Positions 1 to 8,374 of a stretch of 64,000 nucleotides of DNA are shown here, piece by piece. A model generated the notes under the pieces. It ran no database searches. It saw nothing but the letters and a program-made list of their open reading frames with translations, and was not told where the DNA came from. The translations under genes and the position numbers were made by a program. How positions within the stretch are numbered: the first letter of the stretch is position 1; every line of letters starts with the position of its first letter. The stretch covers positions 62,001-126,000 of the forward strand of contig DASYKM010000173.1 of assembly GCA_035995425.1 (NCBI GenBank), written 5' to 3'. This stretch comes from CADEED01 sp035995425 (GTDB taxonomy: Bacteria; Pseudomonadota; Gammaproteobacteria; Steroidobacterales; Steroidobacteraceae).

Positions 1-109
1 TGCCGCCGCTCGACGATGAGCTCGAGCCGCTACCGCCGCCCCCGCCGCATGCGGCCAGGGCGAGGAGGCTGGAAATGGAAAATGCGCGCAGCGCCGGCGT
101 CGTTTTCAT
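1..109 (-). CDS. Lipoprotein, N-terminal fragment (runs off the window start)
   Basis: Reading from an ATG at 109 towards base 1 gives 36 codons with no stop. They form a typical lipoprotein signal: a basic start (MKTTPALR), a hydrophobic stretch and the lipobox LAAC, followed at once by a run of Gly and Ser (CGGGGGSGSSSSSS). Such flexible linkers commonly tether periplasmic domains to the membrane lipid. The functional part lies outside the window, so no role can be given. Confidence in a lipoprotein is good because the lipobox is in frame and at the right distance from the start. Confidence 0.7.
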   Translation of the reverse strand, partial: MKTTPALRAFSISSLLALAACGGGGGSGSSSSSSGG

Positions 110-190
110 GACCGCGAGGTTGCCTCAGGCCGGCAGAGTCACCAATGCCGAAACCGCGCGATTGCGATAACAATGAAAGTGTTAGCGCGA

Positions 191-703
191 TCAGGCCGGC
201 GGCGGCCTCTTGGTTTGCGCGCCGAGGTAATCGCGTTTGCCGATGCTCACGCCGTTGTGGCGCAAGATGGCGTAGGCGGTAGTGAGGTGAAAAAAGAAAT
301 TGGGTATGGCGTGCTGCACCAGGTAGTCCGCGCCCGTCATCCATTCGCCTTTCCACCGCGGCTGGCTCACGACGCGTGCGGCCGCGCCGTCGAAGTCCTG
401 CGGTGAAAATCCATCGAGATACTTGATGATGGAGCGGATCCGCGCCTGCAACTCTTCGACGGTCTGCTCGGTGTCAGGCTGGGATTCGGCCGGTTTGCCG
501 CTGAGATATGACGCCGCGAGCTTGACCGTGTCGCAACAGATCTGCACCTGGCGCGTCAGCGGGAATTGATCGGGGGCTAGGCGCAGTGTCGGGAAGACGT
601 TCGGATCGAACGACTTTCCCTTGGCGTGTTCGGCGGCGGTGCCGAGCCATTTGTCGAGCTGGCCCAGCTCCTTTTTCATCTGCGAGAATATTTCGGTGTA
701 CAT
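191..703 (-). CDS. DUF1993 family protein
   Basis: A 170-residue soluble protein starting at ATG 703, with no signal peptide or membrane segment. It matches the DUF1993 family by its length and by the conserved stretch LAPDQFPLTRQVQICCD (about residues 42-58), followed by a helix carrying EELQARI. The family is predicted to be an all-helical four-helix-bundle-like fold related to DinB-type proteins, but its biochemical role is unknown. It lies between the truncated lipoprotein gene and a histidine kinase gene on the same strand, with no overlap, so nothing in the context assigns a function. Confidence 0.8.
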   Translation of the reverse strand: MYTEIFSQMKKELGQLDKWLGTAAEHAKGKSFDPNVFPTLRLAPDQFPLTRQVQICCDTVKLAASYLSGKPAESQPDTEQTVEELQARIRSIIKYLDGFSPQDFDGAAARVVSQPRWKGEWMTGADYLVQHAIPNFFFHLTTAYAILRHNGVSIGKRDYLGAQTKRPPPA

Positions 704-732
704 GCGCGCATCTTAGTCGGTTCGCACCGCGC

Positions 733-1920
733 TCAGGTTGGAATCTTGAGCGTGAAGCGGGTTTCTTCAGTCGTCGACGTGACGGTCAGCGCGCCGCCAT
801 GCGCGCGCGCGATTTCGGAAGCGATGTACAAGCCCAGGCCGAGGCCTTGCTGGCTCGGCCGCACTGCACCGCGTTCAAAGGGCGCGAACAGGCGTGCCAT
901 CGCTTCGGGCGGAATCGGATCTCCGTGGTTCGATACCGACAGCTCGAACACGCCATCGGCGAGCCGCGTGTGCGCACGCACGGCAGTGCGCGGCGCGCTG
1001 TAGGTGAGTGCGTTCGCCACCAGGTTCGAGAGCAGCTGCGCGATGCGCGCACGATCGCAGTTCACGCAATCCTCGGCCGTGAAATCCGTTTCGATGAGGC
1101 GATCCGGAAAGCTCATGCGCAGCTCCGCGATCACCTGCTCGAGTGCCGGCGCCAGCGGTTCGTCGGCGCTCAGCGTGAGCGACAAGCCGCCGCCCAGGCG
1201 GCCGCGTGCGAAATCGAGCACGTCATCGATGAGCCCCGCCATGCGGCGCACGCTCTTCTGCATGATGCCGACCATCTTGTGCGCGGCTTCGGGCAGCTCA
1301 ATTCTCGTGAGCACGTGGGCAGCGCTCGAGATGCTGCCGAGCGGGTTGCGCAGGTCGTGCCCGAGCACGGCGATGAACTGCTCCCGCAGGTGAGCGGTTT
1401 CGCGCTCGTCGCGCAGCGCGGCTTCGCTCATCGCCAGGCGCCGGTTCGTGTCCAGGTGAAAGGCGATGAGCTCGGCAAAGAGTCGGAACATGCCGACGAT
1501 CTCGGGTGTGTTGACGCGCGCCGGCCGCGGATCGATGGCGCAGAGCGTGCCGAAGAATTCGCCATTCGGCAGCACGATGGGCATCGAGATGTAGCTTTGG
1601 AATCCGTACTTCGCCGGCGTGTGGTGCGTGCGATAGCTGGCATCGCCGGCGACCTCGTCGATGACGACCGGCTGCCGGTGTCCGCGGATCTCATTGCAGA
1701 TCGTCGTCTGGATCTCGAGCTCGTCGCCGGGCTTCAGGCCAAAGGAGATCTCGTCCTTGACGCCACAGGCGATCCAGCGCTGCTCGGTGACGCGCGCGAC
1801 GGCCGCAAAGCCCATGCCCGTGGCCCGGCAGACGACGTCCAGGATGGTCGGGACTGAAGGGATCTTCTGAACGGCGGCGATGTCGTTCTGCAAGGCGGCT
1901 TCTTCCGGATTCGTCGTCAC
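733..1920 (-). CDS. GAF-domain sensor histidine kinase
   Basis: Cytoplasmic sensor kinase of about 395 residues. An N-terminal GAF domain (about residues 15-160) contains the patterns SMPIVLPNGEFFGTLCAID and a short CNEIRG loop. A HisKA helix follows with the H-box FIAVLGHDLRNPLG (His188), then a HATPase domain with an N-box NLVANALTYS and a glycine-rich GLGLGLYIASEIARAHGG. There is no transmembrane segment, so it should sense an intracellular signal. I chose GTG 1920 because the 40 codons upstream to TTG 2040 are Arg- and Trp-rich and look untranslated. No response regulator is fused; an HPt protein is encoded divergently about 420 bases away and could be a partner. Confidence 0.85.
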   Translation of the reverse strand: MTTNPEEAALQNDIAAVQKIPSVPTILDVVCRATGMGFAAVARVTEQRWIACGVKDEISFGLKPGDELEIQTTICNEIRGHRQPVVIDEVAGDASYRTHHTPAKYGFQSYISMPIVLPNGEFFGTLCAIDPRPARVNTPEIVGMFRLFAELIAFHLDTNRRLAMSEAALRDERETAHLREQFIAVLGHDLRNPLGSISSAAHVLTRIELPEAAHKMVGIMQKSVRRMAGLIDDVLDFARGRLGGGLSLTLSADEPLAPALEQVIAELRMSFPDRLIETDFTAEDCVNCDRARIAQLLSNLVANALTYSAPRTAVRAHTRLADGVFELSVSNHGDPIPPEAMARLFAPFERGAVRPSQQGLGLGLYIASEIARAHGGALTVTSTTEETRFTLKIPT

Positions 1921-2338
1921 CAATACCCAGCCAGTGAATTCGGGGCGGCGATAATAGCGGCCTTTTCGCGCGTTCCAAGGTTCGTGGCGCAATCGCCACG
2001 CAAATGTCCCGCAGACAGAGGCGAATGGTAGAACTTTCAAACCCCGGAAATTTCCGGGTGTGGCGTGGGAGTCCCGCGGATCGGCGCCGTCGCGGCCAGG
2101 TTGTTAGGACAGGAGTGGTTGTCCCGCGCGCCGCTAACTAGCTCCGGGGACAGTGCATGTAAGCGGTTTCACTAGATAGACGGGGTCCTGCGCATGGCCG
2201 ACTGACCTGTCGACGATGAAGGCGGGACAATGAGACGCAGCCGACAGATTGGGACACTAAAGCGCGAGTGCGCGGCGGACGGGCCGATATTGGTCCTTGG
2301 GCCATGCATCATTGCCGCTGGCACCACGGAGGGTCGCT
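1921..2338. other. Divergent intergenic region (418 bases)
   Basis: Region between the GAF kinase gene (minus) and the HPt gene (plus). It holds a perfect 16-base palindrome just upstream of the kinase gene (separate entry) and, at its right end, a strong ribosome binding site GGAGGG (2328-2333) five bases before the GTG of the HPt gene. A 42-codon open frame from 2230 was judged not convincing. No other structure was recognised. Confidence 0.5.
2043..2058. promoter_or_regulatory. Perfect 16-bp palindrome upstream of the histidine kinase gene
   Basis: CCCGGAAATTTCCGGG is an uninterrupted perfect palindrome, 122 bases upstream of the proposed GTG start of the kinase gene. It is also 2 bases upstream of the alternative TTG start. 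A full dyad without a loop is more typical of a dimeric repressor or activator operator than of a terminator hairpin. The bound factor is unknown. Confidence 0.4.
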
Positions 2339-2761
2339 GTGTCGCATACAGGTGATACGAGTACGTCGCAGATGTCGCAGCACGCGCTGGCGCTGCGGTT
2401 TCTCCTGCGTACGCAGGCGGAAGTGGCGCAATTGCGCGCCTGCCTCCCGGATGAGCCCTTGCCCATCGAACTGGCGGCCATCGCGCACGTCGAGCGCATG
2501 GCACACCGGATTTCGAGCGGCGCCGAAGCATTCGGCTTTCCGGAGATCGACGCGATCGCCGGTGCCATCGAGCTCATGACGCAGGATATCGCCGGGCGAA
2601 CCGTGCGTCAGAGGATCGAGCTCGCCATCCAGCTCGCCGAGAAAGTGTCGGCGTTGTCGGTCTACGTGGAATACGAGATGGCCGAGAAAGAAGCGAAGCG
2701 CGTGCCGGCAGAGCTGCCGTTGTCGGCGCACTTGCCGGGGTTCGGCGTCCGGCGCAAATAG
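2339..2761 (+). CDS. HPt-domain (histidine phosphotransfer) protein
   Basis: A small helical protein of 140 residues. The segment VERMAHRISSGAEAFGFPEI matches the HPt signature (H-x-L/I-K/S-G-x(4)-F-G), with His56 as the probable phospho-accepting residue. A second helix (EIDAIAGAIELM) follows, as in four-helix HPt bundles. Start choice: GTG 2339 has GGAGGG five bases upstream, much better than the in-frame ATG at 2372 or a start at 2297. HPt proteins shuttle phosphate between a hybrid kinase and a response regulator. The divergent GAF kinase is the nearest candidate partner, although it lacks a receiver domain of its own. Confidence 0.65.
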   Translation: MSHTGDTSTSQMSQHALALRFLLRTQAEVAQLRACLPDEPLPIELAAIAHVERMAHRISSGAEAFGFPEIDAIAGAIELMTQDIAGRTVRQRIELAIQLAEKVSALSVYVEYEMAEKEAKRVPAELPLSAHLPGFGVRRK

Positions 2762-3169
2762 GGCGCGCCGCTCTCATTCCAGTTCGAGCGGGAATCGACC
2801 GCCTTCAGCACCGTCACCCGTGAGCGTGACGTGGTGGCGATTGAGCCGCTGCATTTGCCGAGGCACACCCACGCGATGGCTGTGCCGCGTCAACTCACGC
2901 CCGATGTCGCGTTGCTGCCGGCCGATGAAGTTCCGATCCGGTTCGTCACCCGCACTTTGTTCGACCAAGAGGATTTCGTGATCGTGCGACGCGCGGGCCA
3001 CCCCGTGGGAAAGAAGGTCACGCTCGCGCGTTACCGCGTGGTGATCTCGGAACCGCCGATCCCATTGTCCAGCTCATCGGTTCGCGCGGTCGCGCCGCAG
3101 GGGGCGACCACGGACGGGGGACTGAGCTGGTTGTTAGGGATGCTCGAGCGCGCCGCCCGGTACCGCTAG
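2762..3169 (+). pseudogene. Remnant of a LysR-type regulator (substrate-binding domain only)
   Basis: Immediately after the HPt stop codon, in the same frame, lies an open stretch that reads like the effector-binding half of a LysR-type regulator. The segment DVALLPADEVPIRFVTRTLF followed by FVIVRRAGHPVGKKVTLARY matches the characteristic part of that domain. There is no HTH domain, and the distance to the C-terminal-like end GGLSWLLGMLERA is far too short, so an internal deletion is likely. The first in-frame start (GTG 2831) has no good ribosome binding site. I read this as a decayed gene; a small expressed product cannot be excluded. It ends overlapping the stop of the convergent DUF1552 gene. 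Confidence 0.6.
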
Positions 3170-4527
3170 ACAAATCGGCCCGTCGAGTCGCCGTGGCTTT
3201 CGATGCGCTGCGGGCTGCCCATGGCGTCGGCCATGCTCAGGAACAGGTTGGTGATGGGTGCGGCTTCGGTCTTCACATAGCGGCCGGGTTTGAACGCGCC
3301 GCTGCCGGCGCCCGCGACGACGATGGGCAGGTTGTCGTGCGTGTGGCGATTGCCGTCGGCGTTGCCCGAGCCATAAAGGATCATCGAGTGATGCAGCAGC
3401 GACTGCCCGTCGACATCCTGGGTGGCGTCCATCTTCTCGAGGAACTTCGCCAGGTGCGCGACATACCAGCGATCGATCTCCTTCACCTTGGCGATGATTT
3501 CCGCATCGTTCTTGTGATGGGTGAGGTTGTGGTGACCCTCGGCGATGTTGATCTCGGCAAAGCTGCGGTTGCTGCCTTCGTGCGCGATGAGCATGGTGGC
3601 CACGCGGGTGGAGTCCGTCTGGAACGCCAGCAACAGCATGTCGAACATGAGCTCGATGTGATCGGCGTAACTTTCCGGCACGCCCGCCGGCGCGTCGATG
3701 TTCGGATTCTTCACCTTCAGGCGCTCGGAATTCTCGATGCGCTGCTCGATCTCGCGGATGCTGGTGAGATATTGCTCGAGCTTCTGCCGGTCGCGGCCGT
3801 CGAGCTTGCTGTCGAGCTTGCGCGCGTCCTGCATGACGTAGTCGAGAATGGAGTGCTGCTCTTGCTGACGGCGCTTGAGATTGGCGACGCGTTCGTCGCG
3901 CGCGCCGTCTCCAAACAAGCGCTCGAACACGAAGCGCGGATTGTGTTCGGGCGACAGCGGCTGATTCGCCGAGCGCCAGGCGAGGTTGTACGCGTACGCG
4001 CAGGCGTAGCCCGAATCGCAGTCCCCGGCCTTGCGCACCGCGTCGCAGGTGAGCTCGAGCGATGAGAACCGCGTGAGATGGCCGATCTGGCCGGCCACCA
4101 CCTGGTCGATGGACACGCCGGCGTGGATGTCCGAGCCGGCAGTCTTCTTGATGCGCACGCCGGTGAGGAATGTGCCACCGGCGCGCGCGTGGTCGCCGGC
4201 GCCGTCGGGACCCGCGTCGGCGGACAGATCCTGCAGCCCGGAGATCACCTGCAACTGGTTGCGCACCTTTTCGAGCGGCTGCAGCGTGCGCGAGAGCGCA
4301 AAGTCCCGGCCGACGGCCTCGGGCCACCACGCCGCGGGAATCATGCCGTTCGGTACATAGACGAAGGCCATGCGCGTCGGCGCTTTGTTGCTCTTGCCTT
4401 GGCTTGCAGCCCCGGCGAACGAGGCAAAGCCGGGCAGTGCGATGCACGCGCCCAATCCGCGGAAGAAGCGACGTCGCGAGAAGCCGTCATGCCGCTCGCG
4501 AAGAAAATCTGGCGTGTTGTCTTTCAT
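3166..4527 (-). CDS. DUF1552 protein with Tat signal
   Basis: A 453-residue protein whose N-terminus carries a twin-arginine motif (SRRRFFRGLG, about residues 17-26) and a hydrophobic segment ending near FAGAA, so it is probably exported folded by the Tat system. The body matches DUF1552: FVYVPNGMIPAAWWPE near the start, and later HHSMILYGSGNADGNRHTHD followed by LPIVVAGAGSG. DUF1552 genes nearly always accompany DUF1592-type haem proteins, as here. The reaction is unknown; the fold resembles alkaline-phosphatase/sulfatase-like proteins (DUF1501 relatives). ATG 4527 begins one base after the stop of the upstream DUF1592 gene, so the two are translationally coupled. Confidence 0.88.
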   Translation of the reverse strand: MKDNTPDFLRERHDGFSRRRFFRGLGACIALPGFASFAGAASQGKSNKAPTRMAFVYVPNGMIPAAWWPEAVGRDFALSRTLQPLEKVRNQLQVISGLQDLSADAGPDGAGDHARAGGTFLTGVRIKKTAGSDIHAGVSIDQVVAGQIGHLTRFSSLELTCDAVRKAGDCDSGYACAYAYNLAWRSANQPLSPEHNPRFVFERLFGDGARDERVANLKRRQQEQHSILDYVMQDARKLDSKLDGRDRQKLEQYLTSIREIEQRIENSERLKVKNPNIDAPAGVPESYADHIELMFDMLLLAFQTDSTRVATMLIAHEGSNRSFAEINIAEGHHNLTHHKNDAEIIAKVKEIDRWYVAHLAKFLEKMDATQDVDGQSLLHHSMILYGSGNADGNRHTHDNLPIVVAGAGSGAFKPGRYVKTEAAPITNLFLSMADAMGSPQRIESHGDSTGRFV

Positions 4528-4528
4528 G

Positions 4529-7039
4529 TCAGTTGGCTGCCGTAACCGTGGCTTCAGTGCGCATTTTCTGGAATGGCGCGGATTCGATGACACCCATCAG
4601 CAACGCGGAGAATCGTCCCTCGTTGTCATTGAGTCGCTGCACGATCCCGTCGATGGTCTCGGTGTCGTAATACTCAGTACCGCGACCGGTGGCGTAGATC
4701 AATAGGCGGTCGGTCAGAGTGCGATAAAAGTCCTGCCGGTGCTTCGAAACCAGCACTTTCTTGAGCTCGCTCACGCTGTTGAAAGTCTCGCCGGTGATGA
4801 GCTTGCCCGGGGCCAGGATGGCTTGCTTGCGCTCGGTGTCGCGCCACATTCCCAGCGCATTGAAGTTCTCGAACGCAAGTCCGATGGGATCCATGCGGTT
4901 GTGGCAGGACGCACACGAGGGATTCTCCCGGTGCTTGAGCAGCGATTCGCGTAACGTGGGCTCGTGCCCGGCGACGTTGCCATCGCTCGCTTCCAGCGCC
5001 GGAATGTTTGGCGGCGGCGGTGGCGGCGGAGTGCCGAGGAAATTGGCGAGCACGAACAGCCCGCGCTTCACCGGCGACGTGCGATCCGGGTTCGACGTGA
5101 CCACGAGCGCCGTACCCTGCGTGAGCACACCGCCACGCGCGCTGCCCAGTGGCAGGTTTACCTTGCGCAATTCAGCGCCGCCGACCTCGGGAAGGCCGTA
5201 CAGCTTCGCAAGCTTGTCATTGAGGAAGGTGTAGTTGCTGTCGATGAGCTCGGTGATCGGCCGATTCTCGCTCACGATGTAGGAGAAATACATCTCGGTT
5301 TCGCGGCGCATGGCGCGGCGCATTTCGCCGTCGAGCTCGACGCTGCCCTTGTCTTCGATGATCTTGTCGATGCGCGCCGCCAGTAGTTTGGCCGTGGCTT
5401 CATCACCGCTTCTGAAGGCGTTGCGCAACGCCTGCAAGGTCTGCTCTTCGCCGGCGTCGCGCAGCTGAATCTCGCGCGCGTTGCTCGCAATGCCTTCGAC
5501 ATCGCGCGCCTGCAGCCATTGACCGACGAAGTTGCGCGCGCTGCTTTCCGCCTTCGGGTCCGCCAGCATCCGCTTCACCTGGGCGGTCAGGTTCTTGCGC
5601 AGCTGGCCCGCGGCCGCGAGCTTCGTGAGTTCCTCGTCCGGCATCGTCGACCAGAGGAAGTAGGACAGGCGTGAGGCGAGCGAGTATTCGTCCACGTCCG
5701 CCACCATGGCATTTGGCGCATGCGGAACCGGCTCTTCCAGCCGGAACAGGAAATGCGGTGAGGCAAGCACCGCCGCCATGGCGTGCGCGATGCCTTGTTC
5801 GAACGACTTGCCCGGCTGGCGGTAGACGCCTTCGGCGAGCTTCGCGAGGCGCGCGGGCGTGTCGTCATCGCCGGCGAGCGGACGGCGATAGGCGCTGGCG
5901 GCGAATGCACCTAACAGCTCGCGCGCGTAAACCAGCCGCTGCGCGCGGTCCTGTGGAATCGGCCGCGGGAAGAAGCGATCGTAATTCTCCGTCTTCACCC
6001 ACAGCTTCTTCTCGAGCGGACCCCGCACCGTCACTTTGCTGATGATCAGCCGCGTGGGATTCTTCTTCGCCTCGGGCGTGCCGATCGGCTGCAACTCGAG
6101 CGACAGCTGGTGTTCGCCCGCCTTCAGCTGGTGGCTGCTCTGGAAGGTGAATGAACGCTCGTTGAAATACGGGAACTCGCGATTGAGTGCCTCTTCGTTG
6201 TCGATGCGGAATATCGCGCGGCACCGCGCCGGGTCGAACACGAAATCACCACGCACGTCGAGGTCGAGCGCCACTTCATAGTTGCCGGCATTCGACGCGG
6301 TCACCGTGGCGGTGGCGGTGGCCGGCTCTATGTATGAGAGGCGCAGCTTGTCGCCGCGGACCTGGCCTTGCGTGCCGCCGAACTTCGTTCCGGCCAGAAT
6401 CTGTTCCGCGGGCTTCATCGCGGCGGTGGGGACGCCCTGGTCGACGATGACCTGCGCCGCGGCCACGTATTTCTCCATGAGCATGGGCGACAGCGTGAGC
6501 ACGTCTCCGATGTTGTCGAAGCCATAGCCGGTGTCGTCCGGTGGGAATTCGACTTCAGAGTCGAAGTCCACGCCGAGCAGATCGCGGATCGTGTTGCGAT
6601 ATTCCACGCGGTTGAGCCGCCGCACGGTGACGCGGCCCGGATCAGGATTCTCCGGGTCGATCTTGAAAACGCCGTATTTGATCCAGCGTTCGAGCTTCTG
6701 CTGATCGGCAGGCGAGAGCTTTGGCTTCTGTTCCGCCGGCATGAGGCCGGCGCGCGTGTTGTTGAGCACACGCTGCCACAGCGCGGGCGCAAGGATCTGC
6801 TCGTCCGTTTCCAGGGCGTCGAATGCCACCTTGCCCTTGTCATAGCCATCCCCGTGGCACTCGTAACAATGGTTCTCGAGCATCGGGGAGATGACGGCGT
6901 GGTATTCGGCGACGACCGGGTTCTTTGCGTCGGGCTGCTGCGAATCGGCCGCTGAAGGGCCCGAGGAAGCCGAAAAAACCAGGACTGCCGCCCCTGCGAC
7001 AGAGGAGGCGACGCGCGATGAAAACTTCGAAACAATCAC
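4529..7039 (-). CDS. DUF1592-type multidomain c-haem protein (PSD1-like cytochrome)
   Basis: An exported protein of about 836 residues. An N-terminal Planctomycete-cytochrome-type haem site CYECH (about residues 58-62) is followed by DUF1587 (VTVRRLNRVEYRNTIRDLLG), a carbohydrate-binding-like DUF1595 region, DUF1592, DUF1588 (TSPVKRGLFVLANFLGTPPP) and DUF1585 at the C-terminus. A second haem motif CASCH lies near residue 708. It is probably a periplasmic electron-transfer or oxidising enzyme of unknown substrate. GTG 7039 was preferred over GTG 7105 because it gives a compact signal peptide (MIVSKFSSR followed by a hydrophobic core) and has GAGGGG upstream. It forms an operon with the DUF1552 gene and is divergent from a cytochrome c' gene. 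Confidence 0.85.
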   Translation of the reverse strand: MIVSKFSSRVASSVAGAAVLVFSASSGPSAADSQQPDAKNPVVAEYHAVISPMLENHCYECHGDGYDKGKVAFDALETDEQILAPALWQRVLNNTRAGLMPAEQKPKLSPADQQKLERWIKYGVFKIDPENPDPGRVTVRRLNRVEYRNTIRDLLGVDFDSEVEFPPDDTGYGFDNIGDVLTLSPMLMEKYVAAAQVIVDQGVPTAAMKPAEQILAGTKFGGTQGQVRGDKLRLSYIEPATATATVTASNAGNYEVALDLDVRGDFVFDPARCRAIFRIDNEEALNREFPYFNERSFTFQSSHQLKAGEHQLSLELQPIGTPEAKKNPTRLIISKVTVRGPLEKKLWVKTENYDRFFPRPIPQDRAQRLVYARELLGAFAASAYRRPLAGDDDTPARLAKLAEGVYRQPGKSFEQGIAHAMAAVLASPHFLFRLEEPVPHAPNAMVADVDEYSLASRLSYFLWSTMPDEELTKLAAAGQLRKNLTAQVKRMLADPKAESSARNFVGQWLQARDVEGIASNAREIQLRDAGEEQTLQALRNAFRSGDEATAKLLAARIDKIIEDKGSVELDGEMRRAMRRETEMYFSYIVSENRPITELIDSNYTFLNDKLAKLYGLPEVGGAELRKVNLPLGSARGGVLTQGTALVVTSNPDRTSPVKRGLFVLANFLGTPPPPPPPNIPALEASDGNVAGHEPTLRESLLKHRENPSCASCHNRMDPIGLAFENFNALGMWRDTERKQAILAPGKLITGETFNSVSELKKVLVSKHRQDFYRTLTDRLLIYATGRGTEYYDTETIDGIVQRLNDNEGRFSALLMGVIESAPFQKMRTEATVTAAN

Positions 7040-7218
7040 CGGCGAGCGCCCCTCACACGAATGCGGAAAGGCGCGCATTTTGCGGGTTTTCGCCAGGTCA
7101 GTCACGGCTCATTTGTAGGCCAAAAGTCGAACACGCCGCGGCCACGCGCCCGGGCTCACCCATACCGGACAAAGTCGTTTATAAAGGCGCCTGCGCAATA
7201 CATAGAGGTACGAGCGTC

Positions 7219-7692
7219 ATGTCGGGCAAATTGTTCCTTTCGTTCGGTTCCGCGGTTTTGGTGGCTTCTTTTCTCGCCGGCGCGAATGCGGCTGCGCCGG
7301 CCACGCCGGCTGACTTGCAGAAATTGCGTCACGATCACTATCACGAGCTCGGTGACGCCTTCAAAGAAGTGCGCGACCAGTCGAAGGCCAGCTCGCCGGA
7401 TTTCGACGCCCTGTTGAAGGCCGCCGAAGTCGTGAACAAAGCCTCGGTCGATCAACAGCAGTGGTTCCCCAAGGGCACGGGACCTGAAGCCGGCAAGACG
7501 CGCGCGCTGCCGGAAGTCTGGAGCAAGCCCGACGATTTCACCGCGGCGCAGAAAATGTTTTCCGATCGTGCGCCGAAGTTGTTAGCGGCGGCGAAGGCGA
7601 GGGATGCCGCGGCCGTGCAGGCCGCGTTCAAGGACCTTGGTGGCGCCTGCAAGAACTGCCACGACAACTTCCGCGCGCCCGAAGAACATTGA
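7219..7692 (+). CDS. Cytochrome c' family protein
   Basis: A 157-residue periplasmic protein with a clear signal peptide (MSGKLFLSFGSAVLVASFLAGANA). It is a helical protein with the single haem-binding motif CKNCH near the C-terminus (Cys144, Cys147, His148), the hallmark of the cytochrome c' family. Cytochromes c' bind pentacoordinate haem and often bind NO or CO. The ATG at 7219 has AGAGG upstream. The stop overlaps the TTG start of the cytochrome b561 gene, so the pair is one transcription unit and probably one electron path from the membrane. A much longer upstream frame is not needed. Confidence 0.85.
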   Translation: MSGKLFLSFGSAVLVASFLAGANAAAPATPADLQKLRHDHYHELGDAFKEVRDQSKASSPDFDALLKAAEVVNKASVDQQQWFPKGTGPEAGKTRALPEVWSKPDDFTAAQKMFSDRAPKLLAAAKARDAAAVQAAFKDLGGACKNCHDNFRAPEEH

Positions 7693-8363
7693 TCGTCGAT
7701 GAGAATGCTGCGGCCCCGATCCGGACGCGGGTCTGGGACGTGCCGGTCCGGCTGGTTCACTGGCTCATGGTGCTGACGGTGGCGGCCGCCTGGTGGACCG
7801 CCGAAACCGGGCGCATGAGCTGGCACCAGTACTGCGGCTTCACGCTGCTGGCCCTGCTCACATTCAGGATCTATTGGGGTTTCTTCGGCAGCTCCACCGC
7901 GCGCTTCGGCCAGTTCGTGCGCGGGCCGCGCGCCGTCATCGATTATCTCAAGGGCACCTGGGCGCAGGCGCCGGGACACAACCCGCTGGGTGCGCTGAGC
8001 GTGGTCGCCTTGCTCGCGCTCATGCTCACGCAGGTCGTACTCGGATTGTTCACCGTGGACGTGGACGGGATCGAGTCCGGGCCTCTATCTACCTACGTGA
8101 GTTTCGATGCCGGGCGGCTGGCGGCCGATTGGCACGACAAGCTGTTCGACGCGCTGCTCTGGTTGATAGGGCTGCACATCGCGGCGGTGGTGTTCTATCT
8201 GCTCAGGAAGCAAAACCTCATCGGTGCCATGTTCACCGGGATGAGGGCGCATGACGGCGATCAGCCGCCGGTCGTGAACGCGTCGGTGCTGCGTTTCATC
8301 GTCGGAGTCGTGCTGGCGGGAATTCTCACCTGGATGGCGAGCCGGGCGTTTCAGTTCAGTTAG
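7689..8363 (+). CDS. Cytochrome b561-domain membrane protein
   Basis: A 224-residue integral membrane protein with four main hydrophobic helices. Four histidines sit where di-haem b561/hydrogenase cytochrome b proteins place their ligands: His24 (VRLVHWLM), His46 (SWHQY), His149 (DWHDK) and His163 (LIGLHIAAV). It should pass electrons between quinones and a periplasmic partner. The TTG start overlaps the stop of the cytochrome c' gene (TTGA), which marks that protein as the likely partner. A short C-terminal anchor helix ends the protein. It is convergent with the LuxR-type regulator, only 11 bases apart. Confidence 0.85.
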   Translation: MIVDENAAAPIRTRVWDVPVRLVHWLMVLTVAAAWWTAETGRMSWHQYCGFTLLALLTFRIYWGFFGSSTARFGQFVRGPRAVIDYLKGTWAQAPGHNPLGALSVVALLALMLTQVVLGLFTVDVDGIESGPLSTYVSFDAGRLAADWHDKLFDALLWLIGLHIAAVVFYLLRKQNLIGAMFTGMRAHDGDQPPVVNASVLRFIVGVVLAGILTWMASRAFQFS

Positions 8364-8374
8364 GTCTCGCGCTG

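Noticed and set aside
586..1857. Long open frame on the plus strand opposite the GAF histidine kinase
   Set aside because: The product is Arg/Ala/His-rich with no recognisable domain, while the minus strand encodes clear GAF, HisKA and HATPase motifs. It is a by-product of high GC codon use.
2230..2358. 42-codon open frame before the HPt gene
   Set aside because: It has a weak ribosome binding site, overlaps the better-supported HPt start, and its sequence shows no feature.
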